From Hypomesus transpacificus (Eukaryota; Chordata; Actinopteri; Osmeriformes; Osmeridae), in the NCBI RefSeq assembly GCF_021917145.1, contig NC_061074.1, positions 12,567,772 to 12,631,771 on the forward strand: DNA of 64,000 nucleotides. The letters are read 5' to 3'. Positions 11,291 to 25,012 of the stretch are shown one piece after another (within the stretch, counting starts at the first letter, position 1; every line of letters begins with the position of its first letter). The notes under the pieces are model-generated. The model made no database searches and had not been told where the DNA came from. It saw nothing but the letters and a program-made list of their open reading frames with translations. The translations under genes and the position numbers were made by a program.

Positions 11291-14200
11291 ATGGAGTGGC
11301 TGCTTCTGTGCGTGCTGCTTGGAGCAGCCTTGGTGGAGGGCTATAGCTGCCCAGGCCGCTGTATCTGCCAGCACCTCTCTCCCACCCTGACCCTGCTCTG
11401 TGCCAAGACGGGCTTGCTCTTCGTGCCACCCGCCATCGACCGCAAGACGGTCGAGCTGCGTCTCACAGACAACTTCATCACGATCATTCGCAATAAAGAC
11501 TTTTTGAACATGACCAGCCTGGTCCACCTCACCCTGTCCAGGAACACCATCAGCCAGATCACCCCCCATGCCTTCGGGGGCCTCCGGGCCCTGAGAGCTC
11601 TTCACATGGATGGCAACCGCCTCAGTGTCATAAGGAGTGACCACTTTAAAGGCCTGGTCAACCTGCGTCACCTCATACTGGGAAACAACCAGATCCACCA
11701 TGTGGCCCCCACCTCTTTCGACGAATTTGTGTCCACCATCGAGGATCTGGATCTGTCCAATAACAACCTGAGATCCCTGCCCTGGGAGGCAATCGCCCGG
11801 ATGACCAACATCAACACCCTCACGCTGGACCACAACCTGATAGATCACATTGGAGCCGGGACCTTTACCCTCCTCACCAAGCTGGTGCGGCTGGACATGA
11901 CCTCCAACCGGCTGCAGAAGCTGCCTCCGGACAGTCTGTTCCAGCACGCCCAGGTGCTGTCCGACACCCAGGGCTCCAACCCATCCTCCCTGGCCGTGAG
12001 CTTCGGAGGGAACCCTCTCCACTGCAACTGTGAGCTGCTGTGGCTGCGGAGACTGACCCGGGAGGACGACCTGGAGACTTGCGCCTCACCAGACAACCTC
12101 ATGGACAAGTACTTCTGGTCCATACAGGAGGACGAGTTCATGTGCGAGGCCCCTCTGATTACCAAGCACCTGGCGTCCAAACCCTACGTCATGGAGGGTC
12201 AAGGCGTCACCCTCAAGTGTAAAGCTATGGGAGACCCCGACCCTGCCATCCACTGGCGCTCCCCCGACGGCAAGCTGGTCCACAACAGCTCGCGTACCAT
12301 CCTGTATGACAACGGCACCCTGGAGATTCTGATCACCACCCTGAAAGACAGCGGCGCTTTCAACTGCGTGGCCTCCAATGCCGCCGGCATCGCCACGGCC
12401 GCCGTGGAGATCAACATGATCCCGCTGCCTCTGTTTGTCAACAACACGGGCCACATGCGCGAGGCCGATCCCGGCCTGTCCGACATCACCACCTCCTCCA
12501 AGTCTGGCAACGACACCAAGGGTCACGACAAGCACCAGGACAAGAGGGTGGTGGTGGCTGAGCTCACCTCGTCCACGGCTGTGATCCGGTGGCCGTCGGA
12601 GCGCCACATCCCCGGCATAAGGATGTACCAGATCCAATATAACAGCACTGCAGACGACACCCTGGTGTACAGGTGAGAATCGGTGAAAGGGTGGCAAAAG
12701 GGGGGGGGGGGAGAGGGTTATGGAGGAGGAAGGTCGGAGGAGAGGGGGGAGGAAGAGGAGAGATGGAAGTTTTGGGATGATGGCGGTGGAGATGAGGAGG
12801 TAGAGAGGTGGATGGGGGGGTCGGAGGAAAGGGGAGCCATCTGGTAGGCCCATCTGCTATGTGAAGTGACAGTCCATTACAATGGATCCATGGCTCCCAC
12901 CGCTACATAGGTGCAGTATGATTAAGTAGGCAACAAAAAGTAAGAAGATGAGAGTAAGAGTTGACTATAAAACTAAATGAATGTTACCGTCATTTTATAT
13001 CACTGCTTAATGAAGGACAGACATGAAGGATCCACATATAAAACCAGAAGATTTGATTGTTTGTCGAACCAGCATATGTTGTGGGGGTGTTTAACGACTA
13101 TTGTTTTGTCAGGTGGTAGTCTTGTCTGAGAGTCGTTAGCCCCTTAGACTACAAGGATCTACTGTTGGTCTTCTGCTAGACACTGAGGCTTGATATTGGG
13201 CCAGGGCTCTGCTAAAGACACCTGTTTATCCGGTAGAGGATTGTGTGAACTTCCCTCACTCAGCCAGGCAGTGTCACCCACATCTATCATTATCAGTACA
13301 TAAACAGGGATTCATCCTTCTCTGACACATGCTGTTTCGTAACATGTAATTAATTATGCATTGTGACTTGTGATGCATGTCTGTGCAATTATTGAGTGTC
13401 AACCCTAGTTAGCCATAACACACTTAAAGGTGATGAGATTTGCTTGAGCGCTAATTAAGTTGTTAACCACAGAATAATCCAATGACAGTTGGGCTGCATA
13501 GATGAAGAAAAACCTAGGTTCCCTTATGCAAATGAGCTGATGCCAATACCCACCTTCAGTAAAAAAAAAAGCTTCAATGTGACTCAAATTGCACTGCTAT
13601 GACATTGAACAAGTGTCATGTTAAGTTTTCTGGGCCATCATTGGTCAAGTCTTGTATTGACTAATTGACTTTGCTATTCTTATCAGATTTCATGACTTTG
13701 CTATTATTATCAGATTTAATGAGTTTCTCCACGGTATGCTTCTAACATCTTGCTTAAGTCTTAACCTAAAAGTGTGGTTTGGACTTTAGGTAATACATTA
13801 TTACCTGCAAGTGAGAAGCATCAAAGCCTTCCTTCAGGGTTATCACACTTCTAATTATATGAACACTGGTGCCAGCCCCAAGACAATGGCTTCATCCTTC
13901 ATGTTCAAAGACGAGTGTTTGCCTTTTAATCTTGCAAATCCCAATGTTGTTATGACCTTAGAATATTCACACAACATCAAGCTTGCTTTCGCACCATGTG
14001 GCATGTGGGCATTACGCCAAAGGCCTGCCATGTCCTTCCCTGCAGATGTGGTGACACATACATAGTGATGACCCTGCTACCTTATTTGTCACCTTGTTAT
14101 TTAACATTTGCCATCATAGCATACAAACAAGCTGCAGGGGTAATTTCTCACATTCACCTTTTAACTTTGTCTACTGTAAGTCATCTGTCAGCAGGCTTGT

Positions 14201-15215
14201 CTCCTTTACTTGCTTCACAAATATACGTGATATTTCAGGCGTCACTGCAGTTTATTATAACTGTGACACAGTGTTAGATCTTATTTTTCTCTGTGCCTTC
14301 CCTCTGTCTCTCTCTCTCCGCAGGATGATCCCGTCCACCAGCAAGACCTTCCTGATTAACGACTTGGCCGCGGGGCGGGAATACGACCTGTGTGTGCTGG
14401 CGGTGTACGATGACGGGATCACCTCATTAACGGCCACTCGTGTGGTGGGCTGCGTCCAGTTTCACACCGCCAGTGAGGTCAGCCAGTGCCGTTTCATCCA
14501 CAGCCAGTTCCTGGGAGGCACCATGATCATTATCATCGGTGGGATCATCGTGGCTTCGGTGCTGGTGTTTATCATCATCCTCATGATTCGCTACAAGGCC
14601 TACAGCGGTCCCGAGGACGGCAAGACCAAGGTCAGCCTCAGCATGCACTCCCAGACCAACGGCAGCCAGCACAGACTCCAACGCTCCACCTCGAAACAGC
14701 CTTCTGAGGAGGATCGCCGCGATGCCAAGGAGTGCATGGCCCTGGTGCTCCGGATGGACAGCGAGAAGAGGGAGGACCCTGGAGCTACCACAGCCATCCT
14801 GGAGGTGGAGCTGCCTCCGCTGACCAAGGAGAGGATGAAGAGGACCAGCCTGGACGCTCAGCAGCGCTCCGGCCCCCCCTCTGAGGACACGCAGACGGAC
14901 AGCAGCCTGATGGGCTCCACCATGTCCCTGTGTCTGATTGGCCCCAACGCCGGCACCAAGGAGGCCCCCCGGCTCAAGGACAAGAAGGGTGCCCTCGCCA
15001 ACATGGGGCTTCTTCCTAACGAGCTTGCACGAACTAGGCACAGGTTCTCCTTCGACGGGGGGGATTATTCCATATTTCAGAGCCACAGCTACCCCCGCAG
15101 AGCAAGGACGAGGAGGCACAAGTCAACCAACCAGCTCAACATGGAATCGTCGCCACTCGCCAACCGCAGAGTCACTTTCAGCAGCACGGAGTGGATGCTT
15201 GAGAGCACGGTCTGA
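11291..15215 (+). CDS. lrfn1: Leucine-rich repeat and fibronectin type-III domain protein 1 (SALM2)
   Basis: Two coding exons, 11,291-12,672 and 14,324-15,215, joined in phase 2 (AG|G, Arg461), encode 757 residues, close to the mammalian length. It is a synaptic adhesion-like type I membrane protein acting in the postsynaptic membrane. Visible in order: signal peptide (1-18), LRR N-cap with CPGRCIC, six to seven leucine-rich repeats, LRR C-cap ([15 protein letters not shown]), one C2-type Ig domain (about 290-380), FnIII domain (about 420-510) split by the intron, a membrane helix (about 527-549, [19 protein letters not shown]) and a C-terminal PDZ ligand ESTV. LRFN1 rather than LRFN2-5 is indicated by [11 protein letters not shown] and TEWMLESTV in the tail. 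The start ATG lies 20 bases after a splice acceptor (11,270), so untranslated upstream exons are expected. AATAAA occurs at 15,733. Confidence 0.97.
12673..14323 (+). other. lrfn1 intron within the FnIII domain
   Basis: The intron has a GTGAGA donor directly after the Tyr-Arg codons and a CTCTCTCTCTCCGCAG acceptor. The first 170 bases are G-rich (poly-G near 12,699-12,709 and GAGG repeats), and the rest is AT-rich. No nested gene was seen. Confidence 0.9.
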
Positions 15216-15732
15216 GGGGAAACAGTCTGGCCAATCTGGCAGTTACACACACACACACACAGAGACACAGATACAGACACGTAAACACATATTGACACCT
15301 CAGACATTTCTACGTACACACCACACACTACCGCACACTGACTGTTGGTGAGTTGAAGGAGAACAACAATCTCCTGTCCTCCTGCCTCCCGTCCTCATGC
15401 CCCAGAGGTTGGCGGCCATGTCATTTGTTTATGCAGCAGTGCCTTATTCTAAAATATGTACGAATGGAGGATGCTGCTCACTTCAGTCATAAACCTTCTT
15501 TTCTGTCTTTGGTCTCTGCTATTAGGCAGGGGGCCTTCTGTCCCTTTTTTTAATGACATGTCAAGGGGCGTGGCTAAAGGATGTGACTGTTTTCCTTTTA
15601 TTGTTCAAAAACAACAACACACTGTAAAGTGAACAGCCAGGTACCCTGTATGTTGATCATCCTTTTGGTTATTTCAAAGACTTTTGCACAGAAGACACGA
15701 GATACAAGGACAAGTATCACACCAGTCTATAC

Positions 15733-15742
15733 AATAAATAAA
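15733..15742 (+). terminator. Candidate polyadenylation signals for lrfn1
   Basis: Two overlapping AATAAA hexamers (15,733 and 15,737) lie about 520 bases after the lrfn1 stop codon on the coding strand. A longer 3' UTR using later signals cannot be excluded. Confidence 0.4.
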
Positions 15743-16937
15743 AAGATACTAGCTATACACATGCCGATTTCAAATGTTAGCATAGAGAGGATGGCCCTGC
15801 TAGATCTATGGAATCCTCCTTGCTGGTTGGACTGTATGATATTTCTAGGTATTGTTCCTGATGTGAGTGTATGATATTAATCGGTATTGTATCTGGCTGG
15901 TCTAGATAAAAAGACAACAAAAAATACATATATAAGTATATTAAAACATTGGTGTATGTGTACTAACTATGTAAGTAAGTAAGTCATATGTGACATGACT
16001 TTTTACAAAGCATTGGCTTGTTGGCCACGGGTTTTTACATTAAAAACTTGTGTCATTGAACTTTTCCCTACTTAGTATGTCGGGGTTTGGACCACTTAGC
16101 CTTCACCAGAGGGTATTAAATTTTTTGTGTGGGTTAACTGTACTGTGTGTCTATTGTCCTTTTCTTACGATCCCATTAATGCCAGGATTGGTTCATACTT
16201 AGTATTTTACATAAAGTCTTTCTGACATTTGGTAAACAAGGATGCTGTGAATCACCCTTGTGAAATATACCACTCTTGTTGAGCAACTGGCCTGGATGAG
16301 CGTTTGGAATTTAGAAGCCTGCTCTTCGTACTTCAAGGTGACATCCACTAGGTGGAGACAGTGAGCTTTACGCCCCAGTCAGGCTAAGAATTTGGAACGG
16401 CAGGCTTACTAAAATTAAAGATTATCCAAAGGTAGATGTGAGATTTTTAGAAATAAACTACCCCAATGTGACATCCTGTACCGAGGAAAGCAAAACACGC
16501 ATGATGACTGCTAATAAAACCCCATAGTCCCAGGTTTAAGGGTAGAAAATGTAATCCAATTTCTGTCTTACAAAGCCATGTCACATTCTGTATGCCAATA
16601 CATGAACACCCGATTTAGGATGCTCTGGCACTTCGCTCAACATTCCCCATATCAAATCTACGGTAAGCACCACAGCTACAACCACTTGAGGGCCATGATA
16701 TATCAGGGCTGACAATTTCATGGCTTCAAGTCTGACTTCTCCAAGACATAAGGATTGTGACATGGCTGTTCATCACCACAAGACTATGGTTTGGATCTGG
16801 ATATCAGTCCCGTATTTCACCTAGATTACAATCACCTAGCAGATTTTACAACCAGACAAAAAGATGAATGAGGTACCATTGTCTATATAATTGATTGAGG
16901 TGAAAGACAATATAAATGAAGCAGTTAAAAAATACAT

Positions 16938-16943
16938 TTTATT
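16938..16943 (-). terminator. Candidate polyadenylation signal for nkapd1
   Basis: An AATAAA hexamer on the minus strand about 710 bases beyond the nkapd1 stop codon, in AT-rich sequence. It is a positional inference only. Confidence 0.35.
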
Positions 16944-17650
16944 TAACAGATGTGCCATTCTAAACTGACATACCCTGATTGTAATAAAATACGTTTAAAA
17001 TATAAATACAAAAAATAATACATTTATAAAAAGTAAAAAACCTGCCCTTATTGGTAAAGAAACGTCAGCATATTTTCATAATGTTTGGAATATGATGGTA
17101 AACTTCAAATTCAACAGCTCCATGTGAAAGCATAATCCAGAATCCATAATCAATAGAACTCTCTGGAGCAGAGGAGGTTGATGACGTTGTGAGGCATCCA
17201 TCTTTGTGCAGACATGTAAGCCCCAGTAGTTTCCTATCGGCCCGCTGTGTTTGAGGCCTCTGTGAGGCATTGCTGTAAACAAAGCGCCCATGGGATGGAC
17301 AACACAGGACTGTACAAAACAGAACAAAGTACAAGACAGAACAGTGCTGTGAAAGGGATAATGACACTCCATGGTTTCTCCAGTCAGAGCCTGGGCTGGT
17401 TGAAAGCTCAGCTACAGAACATGAGGAAGAGCATGTTCAACAGAAAGGGGTATTGGGGACAAGGTGTAATCTTGAGAAGGATAGAAAACAGGGACCTGGC
17501 ATTATCATAAAGGTAATCTGGCCTCAAATCTATTTTTTTTTTTTTTTTTACACAGATGCTGTACCACGACTGATTAACCCAGAAACAGAGGGAGATGAGA
17601 GGAGACAGACGAGGGCGCTTCTCAGAGCAGGCAGGTGCCAGAAAACCGGA

Positions 17651-19412
17651 TCATTCATCAGAACTCCCCTCTGATCTCTCCTCGTTTGGAGCTTTCCAGT
17701 TTTTTCTTCTCTTCTTGTGCATCTCCAGTCCTGGTTGAGAGCCCCTGTCAGCGTTCCTCTGACGTTTGCCATGGATCTGAGTCCTCCCCCCTCCCTCCTC
17801 TTCATCACTGTCCTCTGAGCTGCTCTCCTCCTCTCTCCCTCTGCTCCTCTCCCTCCTCTTCCTCCTGGGTTTGCTCTTACTACTTTTCCTCTTCTGCTTT
17901 TTTGTCGCGTCGGCGCTTCCCTCGTCCCCGGACTCGTTCCCTGACGCGTCCGCTCTCTTCCGCTTCCCATCTCTCTTCTTCTTCTTTCTCTTCTTCTTCG
18001 AGGACTTCTTGGAGCTTTTCGACTTGTCCGTCTCCGAGGTGAACTTGGACTTTTTCTTTTTACGATGCTTATTATTCTTGTCACCTGCACCACCTTCTCT
18101 GAGAAGACAAAGCAAAGCGTCAGAAAGTGAACAACCAAACGCGTGCACATCAAAAACAAATGACTGTCCTATGACGGCATTAAACCTGTCATGATAATGA
18201 CAATTTTCCCAGTGACGTATTAAAAGAACGATACGGACAAAGTACATAAAAGCATAAAGTTTGAACTGATCAAACAGCGTCTTAACAGGCTTGGTCCTGT
18301 GGATTACCCTTCTATCCGGAACTCCTCTGGGTACAACTCCTTGAAACCACTGTGTCCCCATCTAGGATGACAACATCACATTCATTATTATTATTCTCAT
18401 TTATTTCAGGGACAATGCACACCAATCGCCAGCAAAACTGTAAGTGGGCCAGAGTCAGCTAGAGAGGCTAATTTTCATCTGCTGTCCCAGGACCAATGAT
18501 ATTCTCTGTCAGCACCTGCAAACCTACTCTGATTAGCATCACTCTCCACCCACTGCTTCTCCTTTACTCAAGCTCTAGGGACCAAACGTTTCGATCTGGT
18601 AAATCACTGCTGAGTAGTAGGACTCTGGGAATTTTAAATACTTCACACAGCTCTTAAAAGGGGAGGATAAAGATAGCAGACCTACCTGTCAGGATCGTTG
18701 GCTTCAAACTCGTAGAGTTTGCGCGTCCAGTAGCGAGCCTCGCGCTCGTGGCCTGAGCTACGTTCCTGGCTCCCAGATCGAGCTCTGGATTCACTCCCTA
18801 TACGATCACAATGCATGTGGCCCCTGAAATACAAGACAACTTTCAATCAAAACTTATTCGGAAGTACTTGAAATATAGTTATGAAATATGGGTTAGGGTT
18901 GTTCATCAGTAGGGTTGTTGTTCATCAGTATAGATAGATGAACACGTTTTCAAGTTAAGTTTATTTGCAATTTGTAACAGGTAACGGTCCATTGGAATTA
19001 TTAGGTCCTGCTCTTCTTGCCAATCCAAGCGACCCATCAACCCAGGATAAATAGAATGTTGACAAATAATTCAGGGGGAGCAGGTCAGGGGTGAGGGGTG
19101 GTGGGATTTTGGTAGAGGAGGGTCTGGTAGGGGAGCAGAATGAAGATGATCCGAACATCCTAGGGCAAAATCAGTAACAAACCTGTGTCCATCCAGGACT
19201 GGCATCTGTTTGCGGCATGGTGTCTTCTCCATGTCCCTCATCTTCCACATCTCTGACTCCTCCTGGATCTGAAAAACAACAATAACTGACACAACAGCGC
19301 TTGCAACACCGACTCGTGTGACTGTGGGAGATATAAAACATACCTTATTGTGGGCATCGGTATGACGGATTACATTACGGAGTAGAACCTTCCCCATCGG
19401 TTCTCTGGCCAT
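17651..19412 (-). CDS. nkapd1: NKAP domain-containing protein 1 (C11orf57-like)
   Basis: Five minus-strand coding exons: 19,344-19,412, 19,183-19,268, 18,686-18,823, 18,308-18,361 and 17,651-18,098. All phases agree and together encode 264 residues (human protein about 290). The N-terminus ([17 protein letters not shown], then [15 protein letters not shown]) and the small exon [14 protein letters not shown] are diagnostic. The last exon is a Lys/Arg/Ser-rich, low-complexity nuclear tail ending in [11 protein letters not shown], with several basic nuclear-localisation-like clusters. The 54-base fourth exon is easy to miss but restores both frame and homology. Molecular function is poorly known; the family is named for resemblance to the nuclear RNA-binding protein NKAP. 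A probable 5' UTR exon ends at a GTAAGA donor near 19,665. Confidence 0.93.
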
Positions 19413-21516
19413 GATGACACCTTCAGAGAGAATATTAAGTGTCCTAATGCGTGCAGCAATACTGTAACATTTAGTTCGTTAGATACAAAGTAGATAGCTT
19501 CGTTAAAGTTAAGATTAAGCCAGGGGAGCAATGGAAAGAATGTGAAGCTAAGTAAGCCAATGTGTTTGTCAACCATAGTGTATTGACAATAACAAGCTCT
19601 GTGTAAAAGGCGCTTGTATTATACAAAGGATATTACAGTGTGTGTAATGGTTCAAATAAATCTTACCTTTAATTAGGTGGGTGGAATTGGCGAACAAAAA
19701 AAAGTAACAGCCAATTTGAAACTAGCTAGCAACTGGCTAACTGCTAGAACACAGTCGACTTCCGTTCTGGAACGATGTGCGGAAGTGATATCCCGCCTAT
19801 GATTAATGACGTAAGAGACATTTGCTTGGTCAATAAATCTGTCAGTCATACTGAGTATCAACAAGACATTAAACCTTAACTCTATGCATTAAACCAGTGC
19901 CTTTTCATGGCTCTGCATTACACAATTTTGAATAATATTAAGGCTAACATACAGAAATTATATAACGTATTTTTTATCACTAACAAATGGCGTTTCTTAC
20001 ACCGGCATATGTATGACGGATTGATGGAATTTATAATGGATATTGGTAAAGTGCTTTATGGCAATAACAAAGATTGACTGAGGCGTATGGCGAAGTGTCC
20101 TAGAAAATATCTTAAATAAAATGTCAAAAAAGTATGATTCTTTTTTGTTGGTTGTAAGCTAAATGCAGCCTTGAATCCCATAAAAAAATATTTACGCTAC
20201 AAGAATGAAAGAAAGGGTACAAAAATGAGAAGATGTAAAGTGTTGAGAAACCGGTTATGTTTATTTCCTGAAAAGCTGCCTTATAAGTATATGATACTGC
20301 ATTTCTAACTCCTTTTCTCTTGTACAAAAGAGTAAACACGTATTATTAGCATTCCTTGTCACAGTGAGTCTTTTGTTTAAAGCGCTTGTCATGCAAACCA
20401 AGAGGACTGATAGTTCCCCATAACTTTGTCCAAGCTGTTGTGTTGTGTGGTAAATGTAGGCCCTATACATAAAATACCAACAACTAAAACTTGTATATAA
20501 ACATATAACACAAACACATTGTATCATAAAATATTGTATACATTGTATACTAAAATTATATACAAATGTTCTACCAGAAAAGCTTTATAAAGCTATCAAT
20601 ACATTATCTGGTTGTTTACCATAGATTTGGTAAATGTGTATCATTACCCCCTCTCACATGTTTACACTTGTTCTGTGGCACCATGCAAACCTGTAATTTT
20701 GTTTCAAACTAAAATAGTTCAGTCAGTCTGTGGGAAACTAAAACGGAATAAATAGAATTACTCGATCCCTTATCCCAATAATACAGCCCAGTATAGGAGA
20801 TATGCATCATTACAGCAACAGTACACAAACCCCCTCCTCGGTCTGGTGAGAGGGGAGACTAAAGAAGGGGGAGGTCGAAAGAAGATTGTGGGAGGGGGAG
20901 GGTAGGCACACACACACACACTCAGACAGAGTCTAATATCTTCACTCACTGAAGGAACAATCAAGTAAAAATCCTATTTGGCTGAGAAAGAGAGAGGGGG
21001 GAAAGGAGGGGGAGAAACAGAGAACACAAGACTGGGAGGGAGAGAAAAGATATGCATGGTATCTGCATCAGTTCTCCTCCAGAAGGAACAAAAACATTGT
21101 GTTCGTGAATGGGAGCTGGTGAGCTCAGCCACAGGGGGAGTGTACTGTGAAAAACCAGGCAGTATTCAGCCGCTGGTCAGAGACTAAACACCAATCCTCT
21201 GTCTCCTGCCATCGACTGGGATTGAGTCTGGATTTCCATTGGGCTGCTCCATGGAGTGATTTAGGAAGAGGAGTCCAGGTCTGTGGATGAGGATTTGAGC
21301 TATTTTCTGTAGGGAAATGCTGGTTGAGGGGATTTGAACACGCTGCCTCTGATTGAACACAGAGTGCAACGTGGAGACTGTGCTGGGGAGTGTTGGCAGT
21401 GCTACTGCACCCTGTGTTGCTAGGGCTGCTTGGTGATATGTTTCTGACGGAGAAGCAGGGCATCACCCAGATGCAGGGCACCGGCTGTGTGGGAGGTTAA
21501 AAGTGCAGCCAACAGC
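19413..21516. other. Divergent intergenic region between nkapd1 and dixdc1
   Basis: Holds the presumed promoters of nkapd1 (minus, near 19,670-19,800) and of the short dixdc1 transcript (plus, near 20,950-21,500). A probable nkapd1 leader exon ends with a GTAAGAT donor (minus) at about 19,665. A short CA repeat is at 20,908-20,922, and a purine-rich GGGGAAAGGAGGGGGAG segment begins near 20,997. No calponin-homology exon was found here. Confidence 0.55.
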
Positions 21517-24500
21517 ATGGGAGCCAAACAGATGAAATGGTAAGACATGGATTTACAACACACACAATCATTTTGTAAACACTGCGGTGTCCATCTGTCT
21601 TAGAAATGTGGTGGTCAATAATGTATCCCAGAGCATGTATGATACCAGTTATGTGATATCTGCAATAGCATCCAATAGGCTACTCAGACAACTCGTGTAG
21701 AGACTACATTATTAGACAAAGCTTGTGCTTTAAAAAAAAATCTATGAATTAGCCCTGTTGACTTTGTCTGGATTTTTACTAATGCTTAGAGCTACAAATG
21801 GCAGTAGCCTAATGTGAGAGTGGTTAATAGTCATCAGAGCAATGTATTTAGTCTGTGAATGCTCTGTCGGTGTGGGTGTGTCCCTGCCGTTTAGATAGAG
21901 GGGCATCCTAGCATATCTGTGGCTAGCTACGTGAGCAGGATGCTTGCAATCGCCTAGCAACGATGAACTACGGTATTTAGCAATGTCGTGATAATTTGCA
22001 GATCAGATAGCGCTGCAGATTGACATGGATCACCGTGATAAACATGCAATTGTATAATCACGTGGCATGTTAGTGTCAACATGCATTAGGCTACGTATAG
22101 TGTTATGGTTCTGAACAATGTCCCCCTTCTGCCAAAACTGAGTGCACTTTATTCAAAACCATTCAAAACAATGTTATTGTATTTTACAAATGTAGCAACA
22201 AATCCAACTATCCATATCAAAGGTCTTTCTAAAAAAAATACTCCATCCAGTTCCGGTGTATAGTCAAGTCATTATTTTACTGCATAAAACATGCACTTAG
22301 CACATGAAATGTGTTGGAATGAAGTTTATCTCCTGCTAATCTAGTAATCTTGCGCTCATCTCCACTGTGGTTTATCCCCCTACTCTCATGTTGTTTATGT
22401 GATCAAAACATACCAGCATGCTGCAGAAAGCCTGATCAAAAGCAAAAACAATTTACATTTCAGAACTGTTTAAATAAGGACACCCTGGGAATAAGTTAGC
22501 AGAAGGGCGTTCTTATGACATACTGTGACTGCCTGAAGTTGTGATGACTAAATTACATTGAATCAGTGTTTGTTTTATAATCACAGTAGATGAGATAGTA
22601 ATAGAATGCTCTGTTCCTGATAGCATTTACTGTCTCTGTTCCTATAAAACTAAATTAACTACTACTACAATAGATATTTGACCTCTCCCATTATCATCCC
22701 AGAACATGATCAACTCTAGCATGTCTAAAAGGTACCTTCCTCACACATTTTTTCCAGTTGGTTGATATTTTCCTCTTGAGACAAAGAAAGACAAGACAGA
22801 GTCACAGTGGTATTCCATCTCCGTGGTTCACAGTAATTGTAAAGAAGGGATCAAGTTAAGACAGCACCCAGGGCTTCTCTTCTATAACAACCAACCAGCA
22901 AGGTATTACTGACACAAAGGAACAAACTATGCCAGGACAGGTATTGAGTTTCCTCCCGTCTTGTATTCGGTTATGTAATACTATGAAAACCTGTGTCCCC
23001 AACAGTAAATCAGTCATTAATCTGGGCTACAACGTCAATCCCTTTACTTAAGTCAACATTATTTATCAAAACAAATGCAGCCAACTAGCCATCTGCCTTG
23101 CTTTTCTTCAGAAGACGTTCTTCAGCAAAGAAGACTCCTCCCATTCATTTTGGACGCCTTAGGGACCGAGTTAGACTAGTGCAGGGTTGTATGGCTTTGT
23201 TCTGTCATATTATTTAACAACACAGAAGCATGGCTGTTTTTATAACGATACAAAGGAGAGAAAGGAATTCCCCCTTAGAGAACCATGTCTAACGTTGTAG
23301 GTCACAGGTCACATATGGCTGGCTCTGATTTCCACAGACACATGCAAGTGCTGGGAAGGCATTCCACACACACAAATGTCGAAATACACAGTCTCAGCTG
23401 AATCTGCAGGAGAAAAGACCATTAACAGACTATAAAAAATGTCTGTTCTTAAATAATACATCTCAAGAAAGCCAAAATATCTTGAGAATGTCTTGATAGA
23501 AAAATGTAATAGAATGTTGGATTACTTCCTGCCTCTTTCTTCATTGTGTATCTTACTTGTTACTAGATCTCTAGGTATTTTACAGAATACATTTTTTGCT
23601 TATGTTGTCAATCAGAATGAATGATATTGTCGTTGCCATTGGCCTTAAAATCCAAATATTATGTAGTCCAGATGGGGTTGGTGTGTCTTACACTGCATAC
23701 AGAACAGATGAAGAATTTTTACAGAAGAACCATTCATGTACATTTGACTTTGTCCATTCATCTGTTACCAGAGCAGCAGACTTAGTTGTGTCTGTGATTA
23801 CCCACCTTCTGTTCCAGCCTCAGCTCTGCCAGCCCTGCACACTCCCCTAAAGAAGAGTATATCATCGCTCATTCCTCAGACACCCCTAAAGAAGCATTTA
23901 TCAACACTCAGCCTGAAGACCACAAGGAGTCTGGAGACAACAAATCAGAGTTGACAGAGAGGAAACCTGATACCGGTTGGTTAGCGGCACATCTATTCTG
24001 TTGTAGATAGAGGGTTTTTCCCCCACATTTTCGTGTACTGCATCTCTGCCATCTGCCATCGTGCCCAGTGTCTGTGTGTTGTGCCTCTCCAGGGGTAGTG
24101 TCACTCTGTGGCCTGTGCCCAGCCCCAGGGCATGATGGGAGCGAGGAAGAGAGATCCTGGGAGGAGCAGCTAGATGCCCACCAGGAACAGTTGGAGAAGG
24201 AGATGCAGGAAGCCAGGAGGATGGTGTTCCGCCTGCAGGTGCTGCTACACAAACACACCAATATTTATATATTAAGAATGTATACTGTATGTGGTATAAA
24301 ATACAGAGAACAAGAATGCACAACCTCGCGAGCAACTGCATTCAATGTAACAGTCAGTGGTAGAATCGGTTGTTCGCAGATTACAGCTAAACCAAGAATA
24401 CAATGAGATTGTGATTAATCTTGGTATTAAGGAGCTAATAGCCTACTAGTATCAAGGAGTTTTATAATCTATCACAGGCAAAGCCAGATTTGCAAGACAG

Positions 24501-24979
24501 CTCTGGAATTATGAGCCTATTTTTGATGTCGTTTTAAATGATCAGGTTTTTTGATCCACTACATTGGATGGTGTTTATTGTGACCATTTGGTATCCATAC
24601 TATTTTGTACATTTGGCTCCGAAATTATGTGGTAGGGATTCCACGGTAGGGAAGGGATTCTGTACATGAGTTAGTTCCAGGAAGTGATTAGCTTAATCAC
24701 CCTGTCCATGCCCCACTCTTCAACAATTGATAATGAACACATATGGTCCACAACAGCTTAGAGTCTAATGTCCACTTCATGTTTGCAGCCTTTGATGAAG
24801 GTTTAGGTAAGGTTGTGGCTGTATCTTTTCAATAGGGTTTCCTTATTGATTTGCTCATTTTTTTCTTTCTGTTTGTCTCTGTGAGTATGTTTAAAGGGCT
24901 GGCAGTGTGTTGTACTTATCAGGGATCTGTCTCATCTTTGCGTGGTATGAAATGTATTTTATCATCAGGGGTCTGATCA

Positions 24980-25012
<33 letters not shown>

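Larger units (their letters stand above)
15216..17650. other. lrfn1 3' UTR and intergenic region, converging on nkapd1
   Basis: Begins with a CA repeat (15,244-15,262) in the lrfn1 3' UTR. Two overlapping AATAAA signals are at 15,733-15,742 on +. On the minus strand, AATAAA at 16,938-16,943 is a candidate end for nkapd1, giving a 3' UTR of about 700 bases. Poly-T is at 17,531-17,549. No coding exon was seen between the two convergent genes. Confidence 0.6.

Noticed and set aside
11267..12853. Minus-strand frames of 251 and 255 codons opposite lrfn1 exon 1
   Set aside because: Shadow frames of a GC-rich coding exon; the + strand frame explains every codon of a known family.
17548..18361. Alternative + and - frames (107-203 codons) over the last nkapd1 exon
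   Set aside because: Low-complexity Lys/Arg/Ser codons keep other frames open; only one frame continues the conserved upstream exons in phase.
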